Shown here piece by piece: positions 7,794 through 16,654 of a stretch of 64,000 bases of DNA. Origin of the DNA: Oscillospiraceae bacterium (lineage in GTDB: Bacteria; Bacillota; Clostridia; Oscillospirales; Ruminococcaceae). Where the stretch lies: the NCBI GenBank assembly GCA_017521325.1, contig JAFXCV010000068.1, positions 58,839 to 122,838 of the forward strand. The letters are read 5' to 3'. The notes under the pieces are model-generated. The model saw nothing but the letters and a program-made list of their open reading frames with translations, had not been told where the DNA came from and searched no databases. Both the position numbers and the translations under genes were made by a program. Positions within the stretch are counted from its first letter, which is position 1; each line of letters opens with the position of its first letter.

Positions 7794-8537
7794 ATGGGCG
7801 TAGTATCAATGAAGCAGCTGCTGGAAGCAGGCGTACACTTTGGTCACCAGACCAGAAGATGGAATCCGAAGATGGCTCCGTATATCTTTACAGAGCGTAA
7901 CGGAATCTACATCATCGATCTGCAGAAGACAGTGAAGAAGCTGGAAGAAGCTTACATGTTCATCCGTGACATCTCTGCACAGGGTGAAACCGTACTGTTC
8001 GTCGGCACAAAGAAGCAGGCTGGCGATTCCATCCGTGAGGAAGCAATCCGTGCAGGCGCACACTATGTAAATGCACGTTGGCTCGGCGGTATGATGACAA
8101 ACTTCAAGACAATCCAGAGAAGAATCCAGAGACTGGAGCAGCTCCATCAGATGGCAGAGGACGGTACATTCTCTCTGCTGCCGAAGAAGGAAGTTGTAAA
8201 GCTCAACCTTGAAATCGAGCGTCTTGAGAAGTTCATGGGCGGTATCAAGGATATGAAGAAGCTGCCCGGTGCACTGTTCATCGTTGACCCCCGCAAGGAA
8301 AAGATTGCAGTAGCAGAAGCTAAGAAGCTCAACATCCCGATCGTTGCAATTGTTGATACAAACTGCGATCCCGATGAGGTTGATTTCGTAATCCCCGGCA
8401 ACGACGACGCAATCCGTGCAGTAAAGCTGATCGCTGGCACAATTGCAAATGCAATTATCGAAGGCAGACAGGGTGCAGACGAGGTTGCTGTGGCTGAGGC
8501 TGAAGAGGCAGCAGCTGAGGAAGTTGCAGCTGAATAA
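7794..8537 (+). CDS. rpsB: 30S ribosomal protein S2
   Basis: The 247-residue protein begins [19 protein letters not shown] and contains [20 protein letters not shown] and [10 protein letters not shown], all diagnostic of S2. It joins the small ribosomal subunit. The length is typical, with an Ala/Glu-rich C-terminal extension. AGGAGG sits before the ATG. Elongation factor Ts follows 41 bases later, the standard bacterial pair. A strong promoter and a structured leader precede it. Codon choice is biased toward CTG, GAA and AAG as expected for a highly expressed gene. Confidence 0.98.
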   Translation: MGVVSMKQLLEAGVHFGHQTRRWNPKMAPYIFTERNGIYIIDLQKTVKKLEEAYMFIRDISAQGETVLFVGTKKQAGDSIREEAIRAGAHYVNARWLGGMMTNFKTIQRRIQRLEQLHQMAEDGTFSLLPKKEVVKLNLEIERLEKFMGGIKDMKKLPGALFIVDPRKEKIAVAEAKKLNIPIVAIVDTNCDPDEVDFVIPGNDDAIRAVKLIAGTIANAIIEGRQGADEVAVAEAEEAAAEEVAAE

Positions 8538-8578
8538 TCGAGTTTCATTAAAATTTATATAATCTGGAGGCGGCTAAT

Positions 8579-9505
8579 ATGGCTAATATTACAGCTAAGG
8601 ACGTAAATGAACTGCGCAAAATGACCGGCGTAGGTATGATGGACTGCAAGAAGGCTCTCATGGAAGCTGATGGCAACGTTGACGAAGCTATCAAGCTCCT
8701 GCGTGAAAAGGGTCTGGCTACTCAGGCTAAGAAGGCTGGCAGAGTAGCAGCTGAAGGTATTGTTCTGGCAACAGTTAATGCTGACAGCACAGTAGGCGCA
8801 GTTGTAGAAGTAAATATCGAAACTGACTTTGCTGCAAGCAATGAGAACTTCAAGAAGTTCGTTGCTGATGTTGCAAACACAGTAATCGAGCAGGATCCTG
8901 CTGATCTGGATGCTCTGAATGCATGCACAATCAGCGGTGGTACAATGACTGTTGCAGAGGCTCTGCAGGAACTGTTCCTGGTAATGCGTGAGAACATGAA
9001 GATTCGCCGTTTTGCAAGACTGACAGGCGACGCAATCGTTCCTTACGTTCATCAGGGCGGTCAGGCAGGCGTTCTGGTAAGTGCAGCTACAGAGGCAGGC
9101 GCTGCAGCTCCTGTTCTGGAAGCTCTGAAGGACTGCACATTCCAGGTTGCAGCTATGCATCCGGCATATCTCGTTCCCGCAGATGTTCCTGCATCTGTAA
9201 TTGAAGAGGAGAAGAAGGTTATCATCTCCCAGATGGACGAGGATCCCAAGATGGCTGGCAAGCCTGAGCAGGTTAAGGCTAAGATTGCTGAAGGCAAGCT
9301 TGGCAAGTACTATTCTGAGAACTGCCTGATGGAGCAGACCTTTGTAAAGGATAACTCCATGAGCATCAAGCAGTACGTTGACAGCAAGGCAAAGGAAGCA
9401 GGTGCTGCAATTACAGTAATCGGTTATGTTTGCTTTGAGCTTGGTGAAGGTATTGAAAAGAAGGCTGACAACTTCGCTGATGAAGTTGCAAGCATGATTG
9501 GCTAA
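8579..9505 (+). CDS. tsf: Elongation factor Ts
   Basis: The 308-residue protein has the N-terminal UBA-like domain with LRKMTGVGMMDCKKAL. It then has the dimerisation/core region with VNIETDFAASNE, the segment that contacts EF-Tu. It exchanges GDP for GTP on EF-Tu in the cytoplasm. GGAGGC lies before the ATG. It is the second and last gene of the rpsB operon, closed by a classic terminator. The length and motif set are normal. Confidence 0.98.
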   Translation: MANITAKDVNELRKMTGVGMMDCKKALMEADGNVDEAIKLLREKGLATQAKKAGRVAAEGIVLATVNADSTVGAVVEVNIETDFAASNENFKKFVADVANTVIEQDPADLDALNACTISGGTMTVAEALQELFLVMRENMKIRRFARLTGDAIVPYVHQGGQAGVLVSAATEAGAAAPVLEALKDCTFQVAAMHPAYLVPADVPASVIEEEKKVIISQMDEDPKMAGKPEQVKAKIAEGKLGKYYSENCLMEQTFVKDNSMSIKQYVDSKAKEAGAAITVIGYVCFELGEGIEKKADNFADEVASMIG

Positions 9506-9526
9506 TCACTGATTTTCATTGAATTT

Positions 9527-9555
9527 AAAGGCGGTAGCATTTCTACCGCCTTTTT
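9527..9555 (+). terminator. Rho-independent terminator of rpsB-tsf
   Basis: AAAGGCGGTAG pairs with CTACCGCCTTT (11 bp) around a 5-base loop, followed by TTTTT. Confidence 0.92.
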
Positions 9556-9681
9556 ATCTGCCTGTTCTTAAAAACATAAAATTCTGCTAATTTTTTTGTA
9601 AAATTCACTTGCAAAATCGTTTCATATATGATATAATAATTACAAAGAGGTTACATTTTGGACTTGGAAGGAGTTACGAAC

Positions 9682-10788
9682 GTGAAAGCAAAAAAAGGTG
9701 GAAAGTCAATTTTCGTTGTAATATTCGTTATTGTTTTGTTGCTTATGGTTGCAACCTCACTTACAACCAGTATTATATTCTCCGGTGAAGATATTCCTAA
9801 GATTGGAAAGTACTATTTATATATGCATGATGCTGCGGACATGGAACCTGATATTCCGCAGAATTCGCTCGTCGTTGCTGAGGAAGCAACGGTCGGAAGT
9901 CTTACCCCCGGCAATAAAGTGCTTTGCTATCTGAGTGATAATAAGCTCGCACTTCGTGTGATCTATCAGATCACCCTCAATGATGACGAAACTGTCAGCT
10001 ACTATCCGGGAACTGCACTTGATCAAGGCTCTGAGCTGACGATTCCCCGTCAGAATATTTTTGCAATTTGTACATGGCAGAATGAAGCATTGTACCATTA
10101 TGTCGATTTTGCGACAAATGTAAGCGGAATTATGCTTCTTCTTGTTCTTCCCTGTATTGTGCTGATCATTATGATTTTGGTTAAAATCCAGAAGAGCAGC
10201 AAGGATGAGCTTGATGACGATGATTTCCTCTTTGACGAGGAGCCTGTTCTTCCGAAGGCAAAAAGACTTTCGGACAATCCGCTCTTTGATCCGGGCAGCA
10301 CTCCTGCATCCGGCGAATCTTTTGAGCGTAAAAAGTCTTCTATCTCTGAAAACTTTGAAAGAAAGCCTGTCAATGAAAATTCTCCTTATCAGAAGGCTGT
10401 GCAGGAACGTACAATGAAATTCCGCATTGACCAGCAGATGATGGAGGACGCAAAGCGTCAGGATGCTCCCGTATCCAAAACTTCCGGTACGCAGGTGTTC
10501 TCTACACAGGCAGTAGAGGAGGTTGCCAAGCACCAGACTGGTTCTTTCTCTGTCACAGAAGCCGCAGAAAAGAGTGAACAGTATACAGCAGCTCCCACAG
10601 AACCTGTAAAGCACGCTGTTCGCCCTGAACCTGTCAGAACTTCCACGACTCCGAACATTGACGATATCGTCAAGCCTTCCGAGCTTCGTGCAGCAAAGAC
10701 AGGACAGCGCATCAATCCGAATATTGCGGCAACAGATTCCATTGATGATCTTCTCCGTGTTCTTGAAGCAGAGAAGAAAAAGCTTTGA
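9682..10788 (+). CDS. S26 signal-peptidase-like membrane protein lacking catalytic residues
   Basis: GTG 9682 is chosen because AAGGAG lies about ten bases upstream; the earlier in-frame TTG at 9658 has none. The 368-residue protein has two membrane segments (about residues 9-31 and 148-169). Between them is a domain like the SipW-type signal peptidase core: ADMEPDIPQNSLVVAEEA, then NKLALRVIYQI. In active enzymes the first motif reads SGSMEP and the second HRV. Here the nucleophile Ser is Asp and the partner His is Leu. After the second segment comes a long, charged, probably disordered cytoplasmic tail of about 200 residues. I infer a pseudoprotease; its role is unknown. Confidence 0.6.
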   Translation: MKAKKGGKSIFVVIFVIVLLLMVATSLTTSIIFSGEDIPKIGKYYLYMHDAADMEPDIPQNSLVVAEEATVGSLTPGNKVLCYLSDNKLALRVIYQITLNDDETVSYYPGTALDQGSELTIPRQNIFAICTWQNEALYHYVDFATNVSGIMLLLVLPCIVLIIMILVKIQKSSKDELDDDDFLFDEEPVLPKAKRLSDNPLFDPGSTPASGESFERKKSSISENFERKPVNENSPYQKAVQERTMKFRIDQQMMEDAKRQDAPVSKTSGTQVFSTQAVEEVAKHQTGSFSVTEAAEKSEQYTAAPTEPVKHAVRPEPVRTSTTPNIDDIVKPSELRAAKTGQRINPNIAATDSIDDLLRVLEAEKKKL

Positions 10789-10804
10789 TTATGTAAATTG
10801 TTTT

Positions 10805-10837
10805 AAGTCGCCTTTGAATTGATTTTAAAGGCGACTT
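10805..10837 (+). terminator. Hairpin terminator
   Basis: AAGTCGCCTTT (10805-10815) pairs with AAAGGCGACTT (10827-10837) around an 11-base loop; the tail is only moderately T-rich. Confidence 0.75.
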
Positions 10838-10898
10838 ATTTCTTTGAAAATCACAAGAGTTATCGCAGAAAAGTCATAATATACAACTGTTTTTGTCA

Positions 10899-10927
10899 TT
10901 GACGAATTTCATATTGCATGCTATAAT
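10899..10927 (+). promoter_or_regulatory. Promoter of the GH43 gene
   Basis: TTGACG (10899-10904), a 17-base spacer and TATAAT (10922-10927) with TGC before the -10. Confidence 0.78.
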
Positions 10928-10957
10928 GAAACAAATCAAGCGATTTGGAGGCTTTTT

Positions 10958-12460
10958 ATGAAATATCGTAATCCGGTTATTCCGGGATTTTATCCTGATC
11001 CAAGTTTATGCAGGGTAGGCGATACCTATTATCTTGTTTGCAGTTCATTTCAGTTTTTTCCGGGTGTTCCTCTGTTTGAAAGCAAAGATCTGCTGAACTG
11101 GAAGCAGATTGGACATGTTCTGACAAGGGAAAGTCAGCTTCCCCTGCATGGGGCTACCTCCAACGGCGGCATTTATGCACCGACGATCCGTCATGATCAT
11201 GGAAGATTTTATATGGTAACGACCAATGTTTCGCATGGCGGCAATTTTTATGTCTATACCGATGATATCTACGGCGAATGGTCGGAACCGATCTATGTGG
11301 AACAGGATGGAATTGACCCGTCTTTGTATTTTGAAAACGGACGTGCCTATTTTATGTCAAACGGAACGGATGAACAAGGCACACATGGAATTGTGCAGTG
11401 TGAAATTGACATTCACACAGGAAAAAAGCTGACACCATCAAAATGTGTCTGGCAGGGAACGGGCGGCAGATTTCTGGAAAGTCCGCATCTGTATAAAAAG
11501 AATAATGCCTATTATCTCATGGCATCCGAAGGCGGAACGGAATACGGCCATATGGTGGTTTATGCAAAGGGGAATTCTCCATACGGACCATTTGAAAGCT
11601 ATCCGGAGAATCCCGTGCTAACGAACCGTGATCTCGGTGGTTATCAGCTTCAGGGATGTGGTCATGCCGACCTTGTAGATGATCCCAGCGGTAATTGGTG
11701 GATGGTGCATCTTGGCTTCCGACAGATTGACGAATGGGTCATGCATCATATTACCGGTCGTGAAGTATATCTTGTTCCTGTCACATTTGATGAAAATGGA
11801 TGGTTTACAGCAGGCGAGAAGGGGACAACTCGTCTTGAAATGGAAACAGACCGCCTTTCGGATATTATTCAACAGCATCCTGTAGCTGATAAATGTTTTC
11901 AGAACACAGAAATCGGAGTTGACTGGTGTTTTCTGCGTAATCCCATTTTGTCGGATTACAAATTTTCCAATGATGCATTCCTGCTTCGGAGCAATGGAAA
12001 GAGTTTAGCCGATACGGATGGTGTTCCGACATTTGTCGGTATCCGACAGCAGGAGATGAATCTGAAGATCTCCTGCCATGTCAGCGTAAGTTCAGAAGAA
12101 GCAGGTATTACCCTCTATATGACGCCGGATCAGCATTATGATATCGCCCTGCGCCGAAACGACGATGGGTTTGAAATCATCCGACGTCTGCGTATCGGCG
12201 ATATTAAACAGATCGACGGGAATATTCCCATTCCTGACGGAAACGCTTTTTTGATCATTCATTGCAGTAATTTTGTCTATCGTTTTCAGGCGGAATGTGA
12301 TGGGAAACTGTATGATCTCGGAACGGCACAGACGAAGTTCCTTTCAACAGAGGTTGCAGGGAATTTTACAGGTGTGATGATAGGTTTATATGCACAGGGT
12401 AGGGCATGTGAGAAATTTTCTACTTTTACTAATTTCGTCTGTCAGAATTTAGAACTATAA
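10958..12460 (+). CDS. Glycoside hydrolase family 43 beta-xylosidase/arabinofuranosidase
   Basis: The 500-residue protein has no signal peptide, so it should work in the cytoplasm on imported oligosaccharides. It begins with the family pattern NPVIPGFYPDPSLCRVGD; D14 is the expected general base. GIDPSLYFENG (D120) and FLESPHLYKK (E174) supply the expected pKa-tuning Asp and acid Glu of the five-bladed propeller. Residues from about 310 resemble the C-terminal concanavalin-like domain of XynB3-type enzymes. It likely releases xylose or arabinose from xylan fragments. It is monocistronic, with its own promoter and terminator and no transporter or regulator next to it. The exact substrate cannot be set from sequence. 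Confidence 0.88.
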   Translation: MKYRNPVIPGFYPDPSLCRVGDTYYLVCSSFQFFPGVPLFESKDLLNWKQIGHVLTRESQLPLHGATSNGGIYAPTIRHDHGRFYMVTTNVSHGGNFYVYTDDIYGEWSEPIYVEQDGIDPSLYFENGRAYFMSNGTDEQGTHGIVQCEIDIHTGKKLTPSKCVWQGTGGRFLESPHLYKKNNAYYLMASEGGTEYGHMVVYAKGNSPYGPFESYPENPVLTNRDLGGYQLQGCGHADLVDDPSGNWWMVHLGFRQIDEWVMHHITGREVYLVPVTFDENGWFTAGEKGTTRLEMETDRLSDIIQQHPVADKCFQNTEIGVDWCFLRNPILSDYKFSNDAFLLRSNGKSLADTDGVPTFVGIRQQEMNLKISCHVSVSSEEAGITLYMTPDQHYDIALRRNDDGFEIIRRLRIGDIKQIDGNIPIPDGNAFLIIHCSNFVYRFQAECDGKLYDLGTAQTKFLSTEVAGNFTGVMIGLYAQGRACEKFSTFTNFVCQNLEL

Positions 12461-12464
12461 AAAT

Positions 12465-12495
12465 ACGGAGGATTTTCTTTGAAAAAATCCTCCGT
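12465..12495. terminator. Bidirectional terminator
   Basis: ACGGAGGATTTT (12465-12476) pairs with AAAATCCTCCGT (12484-12495) around a 7-base loop, with TTTT after it and AAAA before it, between convergent genes. Confidence 0.88.
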
Positions 12496-12499
12496 TTTG

Positions 12500-12850
12500 T
12501 TAACGCAATTGAATCCACCATTCGTTCTCACGAAAGCCTACAAGAACTGTTTCATCAAGCACAACGATCGGTCGTTTTACAAGCATCCCATCCGTAGCAA
12601 GAAGCCGCAGCTGCTCCTCCTCGCTCATTGTCGGAAGCTTGTCCTTCAGCTCCAATGTCTTGTATAAAAGTCCGCTTGTGTTGAAGAAGCGTTTCAGCGG
12701 CAGTCCGCTTTTGCGGTACCACTCCAGAAGCTCCTCGTAGGTAGGATGTTCTTCCTTGATATTTCGTTCCTCAAACGTGTGACCCTTTTCCTCCAGCCAA
12801 CGTTTGGCTTTCTGGCATGTTGTGCATTTAGGATAGTGTATCAGTACCAT
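12500..12850 (-). CDS. ArsC/Spx-family thioredoxin-like protein
   Basis: The 116-residue protein has CTTC at residues 9-12 inside HYPKCTTCQKAKRWLEE, and KRPIVV near residue 92, the pattern of the ArsC/Spx/YffB family. The CxxC pair suits a redox switch as in Spx/MgsR or a thiol step as in arsenate reductases. No ars genes are nearby, so a Spx-like or general redox role seems at least as likely. AGGAGG precedes the ATG, and the gene has its own promoter divergent from the LTA-synthase-like gene. Confidence 0.82.
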   Translation of the reverse strand: MVLIHYPKCTTCQKAKRWLEEKGHTFEERNIKEEHPTYEELLEWYRKSGLPLKRFFNTSGLLYKTLELKDKLPTMSEEEQLRLLATDGMLVKRPIVVLDETVLVGFRENEWWIQLR

Positions 12851-12875
12851 AAGAACGCCTCCTAAAATAATTTAC

Positions 12876-12921
12876 TGTAGTAATATATCATTATTATAAC
12901 ACACGAAACAGAGAAATGCAA
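12876..12921 (-). promoter_or_regulatory. Promoter with TACTACA site for the ArsC/Spx-like gene
   Basis: On the minus strand TTGCAT (12916-12921) and TATAAT (12893-12898) are 17 bases apart. Just downstream is TACTACA (reading minus, 12876-12882) within the palindrome TTACT-GT-AGTAA. That heptamer also lies in the divergent promoter. Confidence 0.55.
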
Positions 12922-12938
12922 GTATTTTTGCAAATATC

Positions 12939-12975
12939 TTGACATTGCTATCAGAATATGATATACTGTACTACA
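12939..12975 (+). promoter_or_regulatory. Upstream promoter for the LTA-synthase-like gene, with TACTACA
   Basis: TTGACA (12939-12944) and TATACT (12962-12967) are 17 bases apart with TGA before the -10. TACTACA lies at 12969-12975, over the expected start point. Confidence 0.55.
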
Positions 12976-13029
12976 AGGACTAATACAGTTGTGTTTTTGA
13001 AATCTTAATTGAATCTTAAGTTTATAGTC

Positions 13030-13058
13030 TTGACAAAATAATTTTTACATGGTATACT
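13030..13058 (+). promoter_or_regulatory. Proximal promoter for the LTA-synthase-like gene
   Basis: TTGACA (13030-13035), a 17-base spacer and TATACT (13053-13058), with TGG before the -10. Confidence 0.75.
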
Positions 13059-13140
13059 TGTATAAAAGAGCGATGTATATTTTGTCAGGTTTGCACAATT
13101 TATTTGATTGTGTTCAATATAGTTATTATAGGAGGAAGAT

Positions 13141-14928
13141 ATGAAGTTTCCTGCAATTAAAAGTGAAGCAGCTGCAATGATCACAGCAGTTATATTTCCG
13201 ATACTGCTTGAAATTGCACTATATTTTAATGTTGTCTGGTATGTACAAGCGTTTAATATTCTGCTGCTGTTTATTGTCTACGGCATGTTTCTGGTGCTTT
13301 TCCGAAGACTTCGTCCGGCACTGATTGCAATAACAATTATGATGCTCGGACTTTCCATAGCGAATGAGTTTTCGATTAACGCAAGATCTGTTGCATTCCA
13401 GATCAGCGATTTTTTCTGTCTTGCAGATGCGCTGCGGCTTTCGGGAAGATACAGTTTTAATATTACTGAAGTTATGGTGCGAGACACACTGTTATCCGCA
13501 CTGCTTTTGACTACAACGCTTGTGTTGCTCCGTAAGTACGACGATAAGGAATATAAAAGGCAGACGCTTATCCGTGGTGCTACGACATTCTGCATTGCAT
13601 TTCCCGTTGCATTGTTTACCAATCTTGAAGATCACAGCGATGGGGATATCAAGTTCAACATCAATCGTTTTACTAAGGAAAACGGCGTTTTGTATTCGCT
13701 TTATGTAGAAGCGAAACAGCATGGAATAGAGGTTCCTGACGGTTACTGTGAAACAACTGCGCAGGAAGTTCTGGAAGGATATCCGCTTTCCGAGGTGTCC
13801 AAGAAACCGAATATCATCGTTGTCATGAATGAATCCCTTGCGGATTACGACCTTGTCGGCGATCTTCCTCTGAAGGAAGATTTGCTGCCCTTCATTCATA
13901 GTATGAATGAAAACTGCATTAAAGGAAAGGCACTTGTTTCCGTATTCGGTGGATACACCTGCCAGTCGGAATGGGAATTCCTGACAGGAAATACCATGGC
14001 ATTTCTTCCCGTGACTGCGGTGCCGTACAATCAGTTTATTGATGCACCGATTGACAGCATTGCAAGCTCTCTCAAGGAATTGGGATATGATACCTGTGCT
14101 GTGCATCCTTACCACGGAATCGAGTGGAATCGTGACAAGAATTATCCTCTGATGGGTTTCGATAGATTTGTGACCGGTGAGGATTATGGTGAGGTTACTG
14201 AAGAAATGCTCGAAACCCTTCCGTCCGATGTCGAAGAATCTCTCTATTTCGGTGATCTTGACTATATGCGTGGCTTTATCAGTGATTCCGAAAATTATCG
14301 GAAGATTATTGAGCTGATGGAAGAAAAGCCGGAAGGACAACCGCAGTTCATCTTCAATATTACCATTCAGAATCACGGCTCCTACGGTTATGAGGGAGAT
14401 GATTTTAAAGAAACAGAATTCTGCGAGGGTGCTTCCAAGGATATTAATCAGTACCTTACAATCGCTCATGAAAGTGATAAGGCGTTCAAGGAGCTGATTA
14501 TATATTTTGAAGATTATGAGGAAGATACCATTATTCTCCTGTTTGGCGATCACCAGCCTGCATTGGATATGCCTTATCAATTCCTGTTTGCAGATCCTGC
14601 AAACGAGGTTGAGGTACACGAATCCAACTATACAGTTCCCTATGTAATGTGGGCTAATTACGACGTTGATTGGGAGGAACAGGAAATTACGAGCCTGAAC
14701 TATCTGTCGGCAATTCTCAAGCAGAACGCAGGACTTCCTGCGGACAGCTGGGATTCTTTCCGTATGGAACTGATGCAGAAATATCCAGCCATCAATTCCT
14801 ATGGTGTGGTGGATGCTGATGGTAATTACCTGAAGCTTAATGATGTCATTGCTGAGTCGGATGCGGTAAAGGAATACAGAAATCTCCAGTACTACAGAAG
14901 TTTTGACGCTGTAAAACAAAGTAAATAA
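13141..14928 (+). CDS. LTA synthase family sulfatase-fold membrane protein
   Basis: The 595-residue protein has several membrane segments in the first 160 residues and then an extracellular alkaline phosphatase/sulfatase fold. NIIVVMNESL (about 224-233) holds the first metal-binding Glu. GGYTCQSEWEFLTG holds the nucleophile Thr (T273), and FGDHQPALDM near residue 470 supplies further metal ligands. In LtaS-type enzymes this Thr carries the glycerol-phosphate being added to the polymer. The protein probably adds phosphoglycerol-like groups to wall or membrane glycans; the acceptor is not predictable. AGGAGG precedes the ATG and two promoters lie upstream. A long antisense reading frame on the other strand is not a gene. 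Confidence 0.85.
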   Translation: MKFPAIKSEAAAMITAVIFPILLEIALYFNVVWYVQAFNILLLFIVYGMFLVLFRRLRPALIAITIMMLGLSIANEFSINARSVAFQISDFFCLADALRLSGRYSFNITEVMVRDTLLSALLLTTTLVLLRKYDDKEYKRQTLIRGATTFCIAFPVALFTNLEDHSDGDIKFNINRFTKENGVLYSLYVEAKQHGIEVPDGYCETTAQEVLEGYPLSEVSKKPNIIVVMNESLADYDLVGDLPLKEDLLPFIHSMNENCIKGKALVSVFGGYTCQSEWEFLTGNTMAFLPVTAVPYNQFIDAPIDSIASSLKELGYDTCAVHPYHGIEWNRDKNYPLMGFDRFVTGEDYGEVTEEMLETLPSDVEESLYFGDLDYMRGFISDSENYRKIIELMEEKPEGQPQFIFNITIQNHGSYGYEGDDFKETEFCEGASKDINQYLTIAHESDKAFKELIIYFEDYEEDTIILLFGDHQPALDMPYQFLFADPANEVEVHESNYTVPYVMWANYDVDWEEQEITSLNYLSAILKQNAGLPADSWDSFRMELMQKYPAINSYGVVDADGNYLKLNDVIAESDAVKEYRNLQYYRSFDAVKQSK

Positions 14929-14938
14929 CAAATATCTG

Positions 14939-14968
14939 AATGCTTCGTCTTATGACGAAGCATTTTTT
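14939..14968 (+). terminator. Rho-independent terminator
   Basis: AATGCTTCGTC pairs with GACGAAGCATT around a 4-base loop and runs into TTTT. Confidence 0.88.
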
Positions 14969-14972
14969 GTGC

Positions 14973-14999
14973 ATACGTGATTCAGGACGAGCATAGGAT
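14973..14999 (+). promoter_or_regulatory. Possible sporulation sigma-E-type promoter of spoIIIA
   Basis: ATA (14973-14975), 16 bases, then CATAGGAT (14992-14999) resembles the sigma-E pattern (ATA ... CATACAnT) that drives spoIIIA in Bacillus. The predicted start would lie very close to the ribosome binding site, so this is weak. No TTGACA/TATAAT promoter is visible here. Confidence 0.3.
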
Positions 15000-15023
15000 G
15001 GTACAGAAAGGAAAGTGATGCAT

Positions 15024-15938
15024 ATGAAGTCAAGTCAGACCTTACATACAGTTCTTGAATACCTGCCCATGAAAATCCGAAACCCCATTCAGAAATTAAC
15101 TGCTGGCAATGCTCAAAATTTACAGGAAATCAGACTGCGCAGTAATCGACCTGTCGGAATCCGTGTAAACAGTGCGGAGAAATTTCTTGCGACCGACGGG
15201 AGTCTTACAGAATCCACTGAAAACGTGGTGATTTGCAATCCTGAGGATCTTGGACAGGCGTTCCAGGCAGTCTGTGCCTACTCCGTTTACAGCCATGAAC
15301 GTGACCTTTCGGAAGGGTTTATCACGATCAAAAATGGCTGCCGTGTTGGAATCTGCGGTACAGCCTCGGTACAGGAAAATATGCCGATCAAGCTTCGTAA
15401 TATCAGCGGACTTAATTTCCGTATTGCAGGTGAATATGTGGGGACAGCAAAAACGGTCTGGGAGGATATTTCTTCAGAATCCGGCGGAATTCTTGTTGCA
15501 GGCACAGTTGGAAGCGGTAAAACAACATTTCTTCGTGATCTTTGCCGTCTGATCGGGAATCATTTTCTTACAAGCCTTGTGGATGAACGAGGAGAGATTG
15601 CTGCGGTGCATCGTGGGATTCCACAGCATGATATCGGACAGAAAACCGATGTCCTTGATGGATATCCGAGATCGATGGGAATTCTGACTGCACTGCGTGT
15701 GATGACGCCGCAATATATCGTCTGTGATGAAATCAGCACATCACAGGACGTGCATGCAATTGTGCAGGCGGCTGGCTGTGGTGTACATTTTGCTGCAAGC
15801 TGCCATGCAGGAAGTATGGACGAGCTGCTGAATCGCCCCGTCCTTCAGCCGCTATTTGCAGCGAATGTATTTCGTCACTGCGTATTTCTTGAAAATAATG
15901 GTCATGTCCGATATGTCAGGAGGATCGCTGCGAGATGA
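15024..15938 (+). CDS. spoIIIAA: Stage III sporulation protein AA, ATPase
   Basis: This secretion-type ATPase powers the SpoIIIA-SpoIIQ channel between mother cell and forespore. GTVGSGKTTFLRDLCRL is the Walker A motif. SLVDERGEIAAV and YIVCDEIST supply the Walker B and nearby acidic residues. It is the first gene of the complete AA-AH operon and overlaps spoIIIAB by four bases. ATG 15024 is chosen from the spacing to AGAAAGGA at 15005-15012; in-frame ATG 15018 and GTG 15015 are alternatives. Length (about 304 residues) is normal. Confidence 0.95.
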   Translation: MKSSQTLHTVLEYLPMKIRNPIQKLTAGNAQNLQEIRLRSNRPVGIRVNSAEKFLATDGSLTESTENVVICNPEDLGQAFQAVCAYSVYSHERDLSEGFITIKNGCRVGICGTASVQENMPIKLRNISGLNFRIAGEYVGTAKTVWEDISSESGGILVAGTVGSGKTTFLRDLCRLIGNHFLTSLVDERGEIAAVHRGIPQHDIGQKTDVLDGYPRSMGILTALRVMTPQYIVCDEISTSQDVHAIVQAAGCGVHFAASCHAGSMDELLNRPVLQPLFAANVFRHCVFLENNGHVRYVRRIAAR

Positions 15939-16435
15939 GATGGATCGGATTACTCTGTCTGTTTCTGATGAGTACAGCAACCGGATTTTATGCTGCAAAC
16001 AGGATGCGGACAAGATACCGCACAATGCAGAAGCTTGTCACATTACTCAGCGAATTTTCCACGATGCTTCGGTATCAGGGGACACCGCTTGAAGAATTGC
16101 TTGAACAGTTTGCATGTCACCCGAATTATCGAGAGTTTACATTCCTTAGTGATGTATGCGATGGTTTTGCGGTAGATGTTTCCCCAAGAAATCTTTGGGA
16201 AAGCTCAATAAACGGTGATCCATCTATTCTGCCACAGGCAGGGGATATTCTTTGTTCGCTTGGAACGATACTTGGCACGACGGACATGCAGGGGCAACTC
16301 GCTGCACTGGAACTTTATCGCAGCAGAATGGAAGAAACAGCAGATGATATCAAGGCAGAGTGCATCCGTAAAGAAGGACTTTACCGCAGACTCGGAGTTT
16401 TGGTTGGTGCGATGTGTTTGATTCTTCTGCTTTAA
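15935..16435 (+). CDS. spoIIIAB: Stage III sporulation protein AB
   Basis: The 166-residue protein has hydrophobic segments at both ends, and the central region contains YRTMQKLVTLLSEFSTML, typical of SpoIIIAB. It resembles GspF-type inner-membrane secretion platform proteins and works with the AA ATPase in the feeding-tube complex. Its ATG overlaps the spoIIIAA stop (ATGA). spoIIIAC follows after 24 bases. Confidence 0.93.
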   Translation: MRWIGLLCLFLMSTATGFYAANRMRTRYRTMQKLVTLLSEFSTMLRYQGTPLEELLEQFACHPNYREFTFLSDVCDGFAVDVSPRNLWESSINGDPSILPQAGDILCSLGTILGTTDMQGQLAALELYRSRMEETADDIKAECIRKEGLYRRLGVLVGAMCLILLL

Positions 16436-16459
16436 CGACCGAAAAATAAGGAGAATGTT

Positions 16460-16654
16460 ATGGAAATTGATCTGATATTCAAAATTGCAGGAATCGGAAT
16501 CATCGTTTCCGTACTCAATCTTGTGCTGAAGCGTGCGGAAAGGGAGGAACAAGCAATGATGACCACGCTCGCCGGTCTGATTGTGGTGCTGATGCTCATC
16601 GTTGAGCAGATCGGTGAACTGTTTGAAACAGTCAAATCGGTGTTTGGATTATGA
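16460..16654 (+). CDS. spoIIIAC: Stage III sporulation protein AC
   Basis: This 64-residue protein has two membrane segments separated by a short charged loop (LKRAEREEQ), the normal size and layout of SpoIIIAC. It is a small membrane component of the SpoIIIA channel. Its stop overlaps the start of spoIIIAD by four bases, so translation is coupled. Confidence 0.94.
   Translation: MEIDLIFKIAGIGIIVSVLNLVLKRAEREEQAMMTTLAGLIVVLMLIVEQIGELFETVKSVFGL

Noticed and set aside
13492..14931. Long antisense open frame over the LTA-synthase-like gene
   Set aside because: It lacks a ribosome binding site and promoter, and its protein looks like a codon-bias shadow; the plus-strand gene has clear enzyme motifs.
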